DNA of 64,000 bases from Aurelia coerulea (GCA_039566865.1 CM076959.1:12569501-12633500), one strand, 5' to 3'; shown: positions 36,601 to 46,410, counted from the stretch's first letter. A program made the numbers and translations. The notes: generated by a model not told the origin, from the sequence alone.

Positions 36601-39600
36601 TTTGATCAAGTGTTTCTGGCCTATTTTTGGGCATTTAGCAACCAAGAAATTTTGCAAAGTCGAATGAAGAAAATTACAAAAATGTTTCAATTTCTCGGCT
36701 ATCAAACAAAACTCGTTCCTTTCCAATCCATCAAGTACTCATTGGTGCTATGAATTTCAAATGTGGGAAATTTTTATGGCTCACACCTGTCGGTCTATGT
36801 TTCTATTCAAGAAATGCCTTTCAAATAATTCTTGTGCGTAATGACTAGCTAGCTTAATGATATGATAATTGGTTCTAGAGGCGAAAATAGCTACCAGAGC
36901 AATTCTAGCAACCTTGATTTTAAAAATTTTCCCGGGATACCATGCTCCCGGACCCCCCTTAATGGGTGCACCTCGGACGCCTTCTAAGGAGTTTACAAAG
37001 AGAAATATTTCCTGCAGCAAAAATGAGGTCCCCTTTTGAAATTTGCCCCCCTAGTTATGATTCCTTAAAAGAGGCCCTGCTATGTTAGTTGCTCTTCTGT
37101 GTTCATCTCCTCTCAAATAATCGAAATTGTCCAGCTCACTGTAAGCAGCAATCTGCAAGGCTCCATAACTGGTTTTGTTAGGTCTTAAATTTGAAAACGC
37201 GCCTTTAGCTTTAGTTAACAAAGGACTGGAGTTGTATTGCGAAGGTTGTTAATTTTGGGCATTAGGCCAATCTAGATAGGCATATGTAATAGGCTAACAT
37301 TTGATCTTCATAGTTCCCGTGTTTTAATATTTGCTTTCCATAAGATTAACAGCGTTTTGCTCAAACCACAAAGAGATGGGTCTGCCAACTAGGCTGGAGA
37401 CATAACACTGAAACTGATAGGGCCAGCATGAGAACTGGGGATGGGGCTTTTCCCCCCGATTCATATTTTGAGATTTTTATAGGACAGGTACTTTTCAAGC
37501 TTTCTTAACAATAATAACACATACATTCTTCACCCAGTGTTTAAACGTTTTATTGCCTCTGAATTAAATGGTAAAGTAAGCTGCTAAACTTTTTTTAACG
37601 TTTCTACCACGATGATTCGAGGCGATGATAATCATAAATTGAATCGCAGTAAGCTAAAATTTTGAACATAATCCAAAGTGAAGTCGAATCAGAGTAGTTC
37701 CAATAAGTAAGCCAATCATAAGTGCATTTCTCCATCAAGTACTTTTCTCATATTCATTGTTCAAAACTTCAGTGCTGTCAGGCAATCTATTCAGCGATGC
37801 AACGATTCAGAATTCAAATTCATCAGGCACTGCTCTGTCTTCAATGTAAAATCAACATCTAAAATCAAATCTAATGTTAGCTCAGTTCAAAGTTTTCGTA
37901 TTAAAACATAATTTTGCATTTCATGTGTCCTCTCAAGTAGATTGTAAATTCTCGATATGATATTAATCTTCTTATAAAAGAGTAAACTTGCCCAAAGTGC
38001 ATCTCTTCAGTCCGTCTCACAATTCCCTTGCATCCGCTATTCCAATAGTCCATCAAGAGGACACGAAAGAGAAGCATGGAATAAGATGTCATCGTGTGCC
38101 GCATGCTCGTGGTCCATGGCCGAAACCTCCAAAGCCTCATTTTCATTGACCAATCAGACGGTGAATAAGCGAAGAAGACAAAAGAAACCAGTTAAGATTT
38201 CTCTAAATTTTACCTACCGCAACAAGGACATAAAACTGCTTAAAAATTCGCGAATTTTTTCAAATAAATCTACTCTCCAGATGTTTGGGTATGCAAGTTT
38301 GGATACCAATTAAATATCTCCAGGTTTAGCAGCGTTATTGCCTCTCCAATAGACAACTTCGGCGGAGGCTTTTCTAGGCCTGTTTACGCTATCGAAAGTC
38401 AGGTGATAAACCTCTTGATAAGACCCCTTTAAGTTATTTCGCAACAAGAAAACTTGTGCCATGAATGCAAAGAGCAGTAAAATACAGAATCTTTCCTAGT
38501 GTATTGCCAGATGACTTGAAATGCGCAAAACAATCCTTTGTAGACTTTGTCAATTCACATAGAAACCGTAGGGGTATTGAATCGTGAACAAAAGAAAATT
38601 TAGCGGATAGACAATAGCTAGAACAGTTGAAAACGCAGATTTTGGCGTTTTCGGCTCGTTCTTACAACAATCACTATTTTTATTACAATTGCCTCTCGGC
38701 CAGAATTTCTATTGTTCAAGGTTATCGCTTTGTGTGTGAACCTGAGAGGCAATAACTCCTCCAAACCTGGAGAGATTTTAACCGACATCCACACTTGTAT
38801 ACATAAACATATGGAGAATAGATTTCGTCAAAAAAAATTGGGAAATTTAAAGCGGCTTTTTGTCCTGGTTGCGTTTTATGAAGGTAGGTAAAATTTAGAA
38901 AAATTTTCACTTTTTTCTTTTGTCTCCTTCGCTTATTCACCATCAGATTGGTCAGTGAAAATGAAGCTTGGGAGGTTTTGACCATGGGCCACGAGCATGC
39001 GGCCCAAGACGACACTCGATTTCAATGCTCGAGAGAGACTTCTCTCACCCTCTTCTGGAATGTTGAATTGCAGATCCAGAAACCATCGAAAATGCCGGCA
39101 AACATTTCAATCTTTTTTAACCGGGATGGCTTCAGTAGGGGAGCACGGGGAACAGAAGCCCCTGCATCTAATTGAGCCCCCATCGGCAATGAAATTTTTG
39201 AAAGTTCTATGCAGCTTCGGCACTTTCATAACTTGCAGCTCCAGATTCCTTTGCTGCCTTGTAATCTCAGTGAAGTTGAATTGAACTTGAAATGCGTTGT
39301 TTCATGAAAATTTTCTTGCTTTGATCACTGTCAGTACTCTGGCAATATTTGCCCCCCCTAGCATTCCTTCCCTAGCACCATCTCTGATTTGAAAGGAATA
39401 ATCTATGGAAACTTCTTTCGTTCAGTGCTCATTGGAAATAGAACAAAGCAGTGAAACAAAGTGTTTCACCAAGAAATCAAATCAAATTCTTGAAGAGAAC
39501 ACATCACACTCCATGCAAACAGATCAAGAGAAAAAGAAAACAATCAAAAACCCACAGTATCCTCTGAAATCAACAACTGAAAGCACACAAGGCTTGAAAG

Positions 39601-40518
39601 CAATTCGGAGATGCCGTACTTCCACACCAAGTGAATCAAAGTAATCTTATTTCTTTACTTTTTAAATCAGCTTGAGCCAACCAATTAGAGAGGATTTTCT
39701 AACTTGAAATAATATTGGCTGACGCCTCTTCATCTTGTCATGTAGAGCACCTTTTAGATCAATTTTGAGAACAAAAGATTTCTTTGTTATGTCAGAGATC
39801 TGGATGTTTTGTGTCACAAGTTCCTTCTTTAATTAACTGACGCATTTTTAAAGCCATTAGCAAATAAGCATTGTTTGAATCTAGAGTTGAGGGACATACA
39901 CTTCATCCCCAATGATTACTCAGATTAGGTAAACGTCGATCCGATGGGTAAAAATGCTAGCGATAAAAAACCAGCAAGAAATTTCAAGCAACCTATTGGC
40001 CTTGTTCCGTTTTATGAAAGGTGATGAAATTGAGAAAAAACTCACGATTGACTTTTTCTTTTACTCTTCCGATCAAATGTACCCAATCTGATTTTTGCGT
40101 CCAGAAGATCTTTGACGGGGGTACGTCCCTTACCGCAGGTATAAAAACTTGAGCTTATCAAATATACACATTTTCTTACCTCAGGTCAATAAAGTTATTC
40201 AGATCACAACGCCTGGCTCAGAGGAAACTCAACTGCATGGTTCGCCTTAGGCGCCTGAACAAAGAACTGAAGGCTGCAAAGATTATTGGTGCAATAATTG
40301 GGACTTTTCTTGTTTTATGGACACCGTTTATGATGGTTGTGATTCTGGCTGCTGTCAATGTACCTATTTCAATGAACACCGTAATTATTGCTAAATGCTT
40401 GCACTATGCTAACAGTGCAGTAAACCCTATCTTATATGTAATGCTAAATAGTAAATTTAGAACAGCTGCGAGCAGCATGATGATTAAATTTGGAATAATT
40501 CATTCTGGACGGCCTTGA
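26901..40518 (+). CDS. Amine-like class A GPCR gene, four exons, 528 residues
   Basis: Exons 26901-27660, 35116-35393, 39426-39640 and 40185-40518 total 1587 nt and join in phases 1, 0 and 2 without a stop. The product is a seven-helix plasma-membrane receptor. Visible class A residues: N60 (1.50), D88 (2.50), D123 (3.32, the amine-anchoring position), E140-R141-Y142, W161 (4.50), P201 (5.50), Y209, W463-T-P465 in TM6, Y492 (7.43) and N498-P-x2-Y502. The TM3 Cys of the usual disulfide is absent (Y116), and loop 2 also lacks a Cys. TM5 has no Ser at catecholamine positions. The third intracellular loop is about 228 residues. An in-frame TGA six bases upstream supports the first ATG; M23 is an alternative. 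The ligand is unknown. The exon 3-4 assignment is strengthened by the duplicate at 57301-58378; exon 2 rests on phase and splice signals. Confidence 0.8.
27674..27720. repeat. (TATCTATACC)n microsatellite, first block
   Basis: CTATACC/TATCTATACC units just after exon 1, followed by the inverted GGTATAGATAG, so the block can fold on itself. A second block lies at 27820-27865. Confidence 0.8.
27820..27865. repeat. (TATCTATACC)n microsatellite, second block
   Basis: Four consecutive near-identical units of the same 10-12-base motif. Confidence 0.85.
27888..28275 (-). pseudogene. LINE reverse transcriptase fragment (minus member of head-to-head pair)
   Basis: Begins at R-K-G-C-N-A-Q-H-A and continues through S-M-N-L-S-K-A-F-D-C, G-V-P-Q-G-S-V-L-G-P and Y-A-D-N. 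The catalytic Y-A-D-D has become Y-A-D-N, so it could not polymerise. It is related to the minus-strand LINE at 47985-49330, which is truncated at the same protein position. Confidence 0.85.
28482..29201 (+). pseudogene. LINE ORF2 thumb and C-terminal region
   Basis: An open frame of 239 codons homologous to the C-terminal part of LINE B (L-R-N-A-E-V-N-L-R-L-P, then a frameshift near 29140 that loses the F-R-G-A-K-L-W-N-S-L tail, which is readable in another frame). No catalytic residues are in this part. Inactive. Confidence 0.8.
29288..29320. repeat. TTTAGG tandem tract
   Basis: About five TTTAGG/CTTAGG units, within the LINE 3' UTR. This is a local hexamer array, not evidence of a telomere. 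Confidence 0.85.
29461..30060. other. Intronic sequence, nothing recognised
   Basis: AT-rich sequence with no domain-bearing frame. Confidence 0.4.
30061..30119. mobile_element. Right terminus of a TA-type TIR element
   Basis: TTTTTTCCTGGGACACCCGG followed by TA at 30120-30121. The left end is not found. Confidence 0.5.
30122..31512. other. Intronic sequence, nothing recognised
   Basis: Short frames only. No terminal repeats or conserved domains were found. Confidence 0.4.
31513..32089. mobile_element. Putative TA-type TIR element with internal inverted copy of its end
   Basis: The left end CAGTGTGTCCCAAAA follows TA (31511-31512). The right end GCACACTG is followed by TA (32090-32091). 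The terminal ~33 bases on the right (32057-32089) recur inverted at about 31686-31716 (TGCGAAAGCTGAAACC, CAGACGCCCC), so this may be two nested elements. Confidence 0.5.
32092..32860. other. Intronic sequence, nothing recognised
   Basis: Several overlapping short frames, none with a known domain. Confidence 0.4.
32861..32995 (+). repeat. 135-bp direct duplication, first copy
   Basis: Identical by eye to 33519-33653. It ends ACGAATGTCTTTC and is followed by CAGGGACCGCGCAGCC. Confidence 0.93.
32996..33518. mobile_element. Insert between two 135-bp direct copies
   Basis: A 523-bp segment opening CAGGGACCGCGC, followed near 33018-33042 by a hairpin of G-run CTAAAG C-run. That design resembles the starts of the hAT-like MITEs here. 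No matching inverted right end is visible, so it may be a truncated element caught in a partial tandem duplication. Confidence 0.5.
33519..33653 (+). repeat. 135-bp direct duplication, second copy
   Basis: Second copy of 32861-32995. Its end runs into LINE E coding sequence in frame (N-V-F then L-D-I-L-K-L-A-D-V), so the duplicated stretch probably includes LINE E sequence. Confidence 0.93.
33600..34760 (+). pseudogene. LINE E reverse transcriptase fragments
   Basis: Pieces in several frames: L-K-L-A-D-V, R-P-I-S-V-L-S-S-M-S-K-I, C-G-F-R-E-N-I-G, then N-L-S-K-A-Y-D-C-I-S-H-D, later H-L-R-Y-C-N-R-I and L-Q-N-R-L-H-A-Y-R-E-L. The Y-A-D-D region is missing because an unrelated G-run segment (about 34040-34190) replaces it. 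Inactive. Confidence 0.75.
34761..35115. other. End of receptor intron 1
   Basis: AT-rich, with a short direct duplication near 34890-34950 (GAATTCGGxAATGACCTC twice). The acceptor is TTTGATGAATTCTAG, a weak pyrimidine tract. Confidence 0.4.
35116..35393 (+). CDS. Receptor exon 2 (intracellular loop 3, first part)
   Basis: With the acceptor at 35114-35115, the single base left over from exon 1 is completed and the frame stays open to a GTATTG donor at 35394, giving residues 254-346. The encoded peptide is hydrophilic, rich in Lys/Arg/Glu/Asp/Ser, and ends acidic (S-D-E-I-E). That suits a cytoplasmic loop. There is no paralogue in the window, so this exon is the least certain of the four. A second frame (35128-35310) overlaps but would not splice in phase. 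Confidence 0.6.
35990..37079. mobile_element. hAT-like MITE with 8-bp target duplication
   Basis: Starts CAGGGCCTCTTTTAA and ends TTAAAAGAGGCCCTG. Flanks are CTATGTTT (35982-35989) and CTATGTTA (37080-37087), an 8-bp target duplication with one mismatch. Just inside the left end is CTAGGGGGCAAAAGCCCCCC, a G/C-run hairpin; inside the right end is GCCCCCCTAG. There is no transposase. An 8-bp duplication with CAGGG termini points to the hAT superfamily. Confidence 0.82.
37088..38086. other. Intronic sequence, nothing recognised
   Basis: AT-rich with no conserved frame or clear repeat ends. Confidence 0.4.
38087..39016. repeat. Inverted-repeat pair in intron 2
   Basis: The arms at about 38087-38347 and 38737-39016 are reverse complements at roughly 80 percent, with landmarks GCCGCATGCTCGTGG and GTTATTGCCTCTC on both. 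The mirrored open frames 38086-38313 (+) and 39015-38722 (-) are a by-product. It is probably an old foldback or MITE; the termini are not defined. Confidence 0.75.
39426..39640 (+). CDS. Receptor exon 3 (intracellular loop 3, second part)
   Basis: Residues 347-417 plus two bases; 215 nt, exactly the length of the duplicate exon at 58164-58378. Hydrophilic, with many Ser/Thr/Lys/Glu, such as K-S-T-T-E-S-T and I-R-R-C-R. It offers possible kinase sites but no domain. The donor GTAATC at 39641 is weak but aligns with GTATTC in the duplicate, which fixes the boundary. Confidence 0.82.
39641..40184 (+). other. Receptor intron 3 (544 bp)
   Basis: Same length as the matching intron at 57620-58163 and clearly alignable with it throughout most of its length. 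It ends in TTTTCTTACCTCAG. Intron similarity close to exon similarity indicates a fairly recent duplication or gene conversion. Confidence 0.8.
40185..40518 (+). CDS. Receptor exon 4 (TM6-TM7 and C-terminus)
   Basis: The first base completes Lys418, then residues 419-528. A basic segment (V-R-L-R-R-L-N-K-E-L-K-A-A-K) leads into TM6 with F459, W463-T-P465 and F466. TM7 has K-C-L-H-Y-A-N-S-A-V-N-P-I-L-Y. The cytoplasmic tail is short (~26 residues), ending S-G-R-P. Met436 inside the exon is not the true start. The stop is TGA at 40516-40518. Confidence 0.92.
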
Positions 40519-41266
40519 AATTTATACAATGAATGTTTGGTAGCTTAGTATTAACCCGTGTAACTGTTTACGATTACAGACTATTTAGAGAGATAAGTTC
40601 TGTTGTTTCAGGAGATAAAGATGGTGTGATTCTAAAAAGAATTTTATTCTGTCATTAATTGGAGCCTATAGTGCGTAATGTATCCTGTATATATTGGCAT
40701 ATGGCATACGCTGCATATGTACCTGATGTCCCAAAAAAGTTCCAACGTTTGATTTAGCACAGAGGGATATCTATTTAATATGGCAATTTCTCTTCATTCT
40801 AGATACGTGCTAGATATTTCAAATTACACTTTGGAATGTCGTAGGACAAATTGGTAATCTGAAAATGAAGTTATGAGCTCTAACATTTCACTTTCATGTT
40901 TAAGGCAAAACCAGAGATGTATTCATCGACCTAAAGAAAGCATTTGATACCGTAGATCATGACATCATTTGTCTGGAACATTCTTGGTTTGTTTCATATT
41001 TGAAAAACAGAAGGCAATACTGCAAAGTCAACTGTATCTTTTTCAGTTTTAAATTAACATAGATACATCTAAGAATCAAGGCTGGGGGGTAGGATGAACA
41101 ACAGGAAAAGTAAACTGTACGGGCCTAACAAAACACCGCACCATCGTTATAAATTAGAGACGAATTTAACAGGTACTTACTTTTCTATCTCGCAAGAAGA
41201 GAACCACAAACTAAAAATGTGAACATACAATTCCAATGAACTTTGAAGCAATAACAAACATATGAC

Positions 41267-41518
41267 TTGCCACGCTCAAGAATGGCAAGAGCTGTAACAT
41301 CCAACGTGGCCATAACAAACGATTTCGTGATGTCCTCTTCGATAACCAAACCCTTGCTCCCAATACTTTATCCAACTCTGCTCTCATCCTTACGAGATCG
41401 TAAGAATGGGAATCGGCACTTACATTGGCCAAAACCTCTTATAAATTCATCAATCGTGTGCCTTGCTTTTGGTGCAAGAAATGGCTATCGTTTCGTCCTC
41501 AGTGTAGCAGGTACATGA
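41267..41518 (-). other. Mirrored open frames in palindrome arms (left)
   Basis: The left arm gives an 83-codon plus-strand frame and a 73-codon minus-strand frame; the right arm (43220-43465) gives the same in reverse. The minus-strand peptide includes R-M-R-A-E-L-D-K-V-L-G, faintly like a cytochrome P450 helix, but no other P450 motif is present. No function can be assigned. Confidence 0.35.
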
Positions 41519-43219
41519 AATAGATTTGAAATGTTGGATTCAATACACGTAAGAATAAAATAACAAATGGAAGAAATGTACATCTTGTTCTAAATATGAA
41601 AAATAGATTGGCTACTTCGTCATAATAAAATTTGAAATACTATTTTTAAAGCTCTTTCATATCGATTTCACGTTTTGTGCGGATATCCATAGAAAAATAT
41701 ATATCTTTCGACTACACGTATTTTTTTATAAGAAACTAAGAATTTGGGCCAGTACTGAAAGTTTCTTCAAATTATCAGATTTTGAGTACTCAGAGTTTCT
41801 TACGAGTTTCTTAGAGGTTGCATAACAATCTGCATGTTCACTACCTGTGCCCTCGTGAACATTTCAAGACATTTAGAGAAAGTATTTTTTTGAGCATTTC
41901 CAATGTTTAAACATGACTCAAGTACCTTACGACTAATATGATACAGGAAACAATTGCAAATAAAGTAGAAATATGTCAAAGATTTCCTTTATCAAAGTAA
42001 ATAGTTTCAGTACTGGAGTTTCTTAATTTTTTCTCGATCTGAGAGTTGAGATTCTTATGGGCATTTCCTTATAAAAAAATACGTGCACTTGCATTTGAGG
42101 TAATCCATCAGAAACTCTCCCCTTTTACGGTCAAACAACACAGCAGCATCAACACAGGACATTTGTATTTTTTTTTTATTTTTTTTAATATCAATTCTCC
42201 TAAAATTTACAATCTACTAACAAACATTAACATTACGAGACGATAGCGCAAGGAGCATGAAAATACATTGCAACCCTGCAGCTGTAGGGCATTTCTATGG
42301 CACTTTGTAGACTCATGGAAGCATAGGAAGCATACACATATTTTCTGTAAGATAATAAAACTTTGAGACAATATCGAAATTTTCTTAAAAATTCTTATTA
42401 TCTGAGTACACACCGAGTGCAAAAATGTTTCACAGGAGTTTCTACGACAGGCAACATTCCATTGGCAGGAGATTTCAAATTTTATGAAGTCACGCCTTGC
42501 CAAGATCCTATATCATGCAAAGGTTTTTTTCCAAAAGAAGCCCAACTGAAAAATGAGAAAAACAGAAAATATACTCCAATATTCTTAGTTTTAATTATTA
42601 GGGGCAATTTGCATGGCAAGGAACTCATTTCAAGATGTTGAGCTCTCAGGGGCTCTCAGATCAACAAAATAGTGAAATCTTGAATGCTGCAGTGGGTCAA
42701 AGTTTCACCATCTTACAGAAAATATGTGTATGCTTCCACGAGTCTACAGAGACTATGAACTAGGGGGGACACTGGGAGCATATGCCCCCAAGATTTTTCA
42801 ATAAACAAAGAAGTGCCCTTCTTATTGTCAGGAAGTGCCCCTTTAGCTTAATGAAAAAACTGCTCTTGAAGGGCCATGCCCCCCAAGTTTGAGATGCTTC
42901 ATACGTCCTTGTGAGTCTACAAATGGCCATAAAATTTCCTGCTTTGCTCAGTGCTGCTGTGTTGTTTGGCCGTAAAAGGGGAGAGTTTCTAATGGATGAC
43001 CTCAAATCTCCTTCAAATGCAAATATTCGAAAGTTAAATGTTATTCTATTAATATCCGCTCAAAAAATGAAATTGATATGAAGGAGCTTTAAAAATAGTA
43101 TTTCAAATGTTATTTTGACGAAGTAGCCAATATATTTTTCAAGTTTAAAACAAGATGTACATTTCTTCCGTTTGTTATTTTATTCTTACGTGTATTGAAT
43201 CCAACATTTCAAATCTATT

Positions 43220-43465
43220 TCATGTACCTGCTACACTGAGGACGAAACGATAGCCATTTCTTGCACCAAAACACACGATTGATGAATTTATAAGAGGTTT
43301 TGGCCAATGTAAGTGCCGATTCCCATTCTTACGATCTCGTAAGGATGAGAGCAGAGTTGGATAAAGTATTGGGAGCAAGGGTTTGGTTATCGAAGAGGAC
43401 ATCACGAAATCGTTTGTTATGACCACGTTGGATGTTACAGCTCTTGCCATTCTTGATCGTGGCAA
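43220..43465 (-). other. Mirrored open frame in palindrome arm (right)
   Basis: Mirror of 41267-41518, with a two-codon deletion in the S-S-I-V-C segment. It is retained only because the arms are similar; no domain. Confidence 0.35.
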
Positions 43466-46329
43466 GTCATATGTTTGTTATTGATTATGTTCACATTTTT
43501 AGTTTGTGGTTCTCTTCTTGCGAGATAGAAAAGTAAGTACCTGTTAAATTCGTCTCTAATTTATAACGATGGATGGTGCGGTGTTTTGTTAGGCCCGTAC
43601 AGTTCACTTTTCCTGTTGTTCATCCTACCCCTCAGCCTTGATTCTTAGATGTATCTATGTTAATTTAAAACTGAAAAAGATACAGATACTGCTCTAAATG
43701 TGTCTTCTTTTGAGGAGTTTTGGAGATACTTAAACACACAGAATAAGACCTTCGAAGCAAAGTATCTATTCTCCATATGCATACGTTTCAGCCATTACTG
43801 AGATCTTTACTATGGCAAGCCACAGTGAGGTCAGTGAGGTCAAATTCAAAACTTCGGCATTTCTCTAAATTTTGAAATAATTTGTAGCGACGATGATTAA
43901 CTGTGTATTAGAGTATTGGGAACAGGTCTGTGAAGAAATATTTTGAAAATCTTCATGCTCCTTCTGTCGATTTATATTTTGGTGAAGGGTGGTAAAATCA
44001 TCCAAAAGCGGCCTAAAATCCAAAAAAGTGGCCTAAAATCTGACATTTCAAATTTCCCGGTTGGTTTTCGGTTCCATTTGATTGGTTTAAGGCGTGTCAC
44101 GTGTCAATTTTGTCAGCCAGTAAGGATTTAGTGCCTATCTTGCAAAGTCAACGGTGCACTTTCGCAGACCAAATATGTCACTTGTTTTGTTCCACGGTGC
44201 TCATGCCTTGGTCCCCTACTATTCTTAATCTACATTAACGACCTCCCACTTGCTCTGTGAAATTGCAACGTGACTATGTATGCAGACGACACCAGTCTTT
44301 CATATGCATCAAAAAACATCGAAGAGCTTAACCAATTTATGAACGAAGGTCTAGATTGTTTCAAAGATTGGCTCCAAGGAACAAATTTCCTTAAGCTTCC
44401 TTAAGACACACGCAATGATAGTTGGATCCCATCCTAAACTTAAAAAGATTTGTGATGAAGTCGTTGACCAGTCTCCTTCCCTATAAATGGCACACAGATA
44501 AAGACTGTTGAGTTAACACAATGAGACTAAGAAACACCGAAGCTGACTTGCTTGTTCTTTTCTTCAAAACGTCAAATGGGCAGAAGTCTATTTCATTTCG
44601 TCGGCGTAAGCTTCGGAACAAATCAAGCGCTGATGTCAAACATGAACCCTCCCTCCCTTCACAAAGAGGCTAAACGAGAAATTGTAGAGGTTATTTGGAT
44701 TTCTTTTATTTTTCTTTTGATTAATTTCGGAACACTTCTCTTCATAGCAGATTAACTGTAAATAAGGCTTTAAATTTTGTAGTATTTTGCATGGCCCCTT
44801 GTAAAGCAGTCTCTGCAGGCTCACGGGTCTACCTACCATGGTCAAATAATTATAAATGAAAATCAAATGAAATGAAAGAGTGAAGATTCTTACGCCCTCC
44901 TGCTTCGTGCTGGTGGGGACTTTTTCAATTAGCAACACACAAATCTGGTTGGCAATTCGTTCATTACCTTGGCGTCCCGAGCGGGCAGAAATTTTATTCA
45001 CAAGAGAAAACGTTGTTTTGCAATGTAATAGAATGAGTTAAATTATTTTTGATTGTGTGACTTAGCCTAAGGTGTGAAGAATTGAAACAATATCTAGGTT
45101 TCGGGAAATGCCGTGTTTGCGTGTTTGTGCTGTGTTTGCTGCTGTTATAGTTGCCTTGTGCCAACTGGGAATTTCAAAAGGGAGGTTTACTGTTTCACGG
45201 TTTCACGGAGTAGAACAAACTGTCTTTTCTTAACTAAAAAATAGTTTCAATTGCTTTTTTGACCTGCCATACCATGCATTAATGCACTTTTCTGTGTGTT
45301 CGTCCAGTTCGAATTTTGAGTGGCAAAGTATGAACGTAGTAATTTCCCCCGAGACCTATATTAGATTCGACTTTCAGACCTTATTTCAAATATGCTCAAT
45401 GAGTGGAACTCTTGCACGTCGTCAAGGCAAAGAAACAAAGTGTAAACCTAATTTTTGTGTTCCTTATCCGAAGATTCTTCCTCCACCAAATGATGCAGAA
45501 AGACGTACAAATCTCTCTGGTTTTGCTTCAAATTGAACATGCAACGTTAGGACAAATAAATCCATCTTCAGATTACTGATTTCTTCCTACGAGATGCGAA
45601 ACTTTAAGTTGAAATTTCTAGCATGCAACTAGAATGAATAGAAATTGCCAGATAACGAACTTTATTGTCTGCGTTCAATCAAACGCCGGAACTGTTTTTG
45701 GGACACCTGGTATAATAATGTACACAAGAAAAAGCCGACTTAGAGTTTTTGATAATGTACATATGTGTAAATAGATTTGTTTGGGATGAGCCTATGATCG
45801 TATGGAGCTTACATTCTGAAGTATATTCGAGTCATTTTCTATATTGTAGAACTTTGAAAGGGTTTGACCTTCCAAAGAGGGAGCGCTATTGGATGATTCA
45901 AGGCTTTATCGTACATGGTTCACTGAGCGGGATTTGGAAATTCCGAATTAGACTGACTAAGTCATTCCTTGCATTCGTTCAATGTTTAAATCTGATTTCT
46001 TTATTTCCACTCAGCGCTAGCAAACCTATATGCACCACTATGATAAGTGCGGGTAAACGGGGCGGTATATCATCGTAGCTGCGGTGGATACGGGTAGTAA
46101 GTCATGCAAGTCATGTTCTTTCAAGTCATGCATAAAAAATGGATTGGAGAGACTTTCCATTGCAAAATTTGTAAATAGGGTATTTAGGGTATTTGCGTTT
46201 CTTATCATGAACTGTAATCTATTTTGTTTTTGTAAATAGTTGGTCTTTATTAGTTCTTGAAGTAGAGCTATTTTTAACAACCAACTTTAAAAGGATGTTG
46301 TAAATAAATAAAAAAAGCATATTATATTA

Positions 46330-46410
46330 AACTAGGCTTGCCGCACGTCACCTGCGGCACCGCGCTTGCCCGCCGTCGTAATTGGTATTCAAGTATATAG
46401 AAAGTTAAAT
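46330..46410. repeat. Short repeat related to 1672-1740
   Basis: ACTAGGCTTGCCGCACG and CGCCGTCGTAATTGG recur, inverted, at 1690-1740. Confidence 0.55.

Larger units (their letters stand above)
35394..39425 (+). other. Receptor intron 2 (4.0 kb)
   Basis: GTATTG donor and TTCTTTCGTTCAG acceptor. It contains a hAT-like MITE (35990-37079) and an inverted-repeat pair (38087-39016); the remainder is unassigned. Confidence 0.6.
41033..44140. mobile_element. 3.1-kb insert with large internal palindrome and 12-bp direct flanks
   Basis: Flanked by TGCAAAGTCAAC on both sides (41021-41032 and 44141-44152), which duplicates LINE F coding sequence and so marks an insertion. The left 41033-41715 and right 43010-43684 parts are inverted repeats (start TGTATCTTTTTCAG; end complement at 43671-43684). 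The left arm has extra sequence at about 41715-42085, after which pairing resumes (AGAAACTCTCCCC near 42110 against 42985). A further inverted pair lies at 42310-42375 and 42705-42750. The remaining 43685-44140 is unpaired. No transposase recognised; class unknown. Confidence 0.75.
40910..44870 (+). mobile_element. CR1-like LINE fragment (LINE F) split by a 3.1-kb insert
   Basis: Before the insert: V-F-I-D-L-K-K-A-F-D-T-V-D-H-D, then a deletion, then W-F-V-S-Y-L-K-N-R-R-Q-Y-C-K-V-N. After it (from 44141): C-K-V-N-G-A, C-L-G-P-L-L-F-L-I-Y-I-N-D-L and M-Y-A-D-D-T-S-L-S-Y, followed by damaged thumb sequence and L-R-N-T-E-A-D near 44520. The 3' UTR has the GCATGGCCCCTTGTAAA block (44790) and ends in AAATGAAATGAAA near 44875. 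Y-A-D-D is intact but the frame is broken around it. Confidence 0.85.
40722..45710. mobile_element. TA-flanked TIR element containing nested insertions
   Basis: The left end CCTGATGTCCCAAAAAAGTT follows TA (40720-40721). The right end CTGTTTTTGGGACACCTGG precedes TA (45711-45712). The termini are inverted for about 180 bp (shared GGCAATTTCT, TTCATTCTAG blocks). Duplicon B has a single TA at the matching place (CATATGTATAAAGATG, about 47447), confirming boundaries and a 2-bp duplication. A LINE fragment and then another insertion sit inside it. Tc1/mariner-like by target and ends. Confidence 0.88.
40627..46095 (+). repeat. Duplicon A, interrupted by a 5-kb transposon nest
   Basis: 40627-40721 plus 45711-46095 form one sequence that matches duplicon B (46997-47845) in direct orientation, at roughly 85-90 percent by eye. 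Shared landmarks are TTTTATTCTGTCATTAATTG, GGCATATGGCAT and CCTATGATCGTATGGAGC. The two copies allow empty-site comparison for insertions in each. Confidence 0.85.

Noticed and set aside
38086..39015. Two similar frames in receptor intron 2 as a gene pair
   Set aside because: They are mirror images created by an inverted repeat, with no domain.
41211..41432. Cytochrome P450-like segment R-M-R-A-E-L-D-K-V-L-G
   Set aside because: No heme-binding Cys motif, E-x-x-R helix or other P450 blocks; it sits in a palindromic transposon arm.
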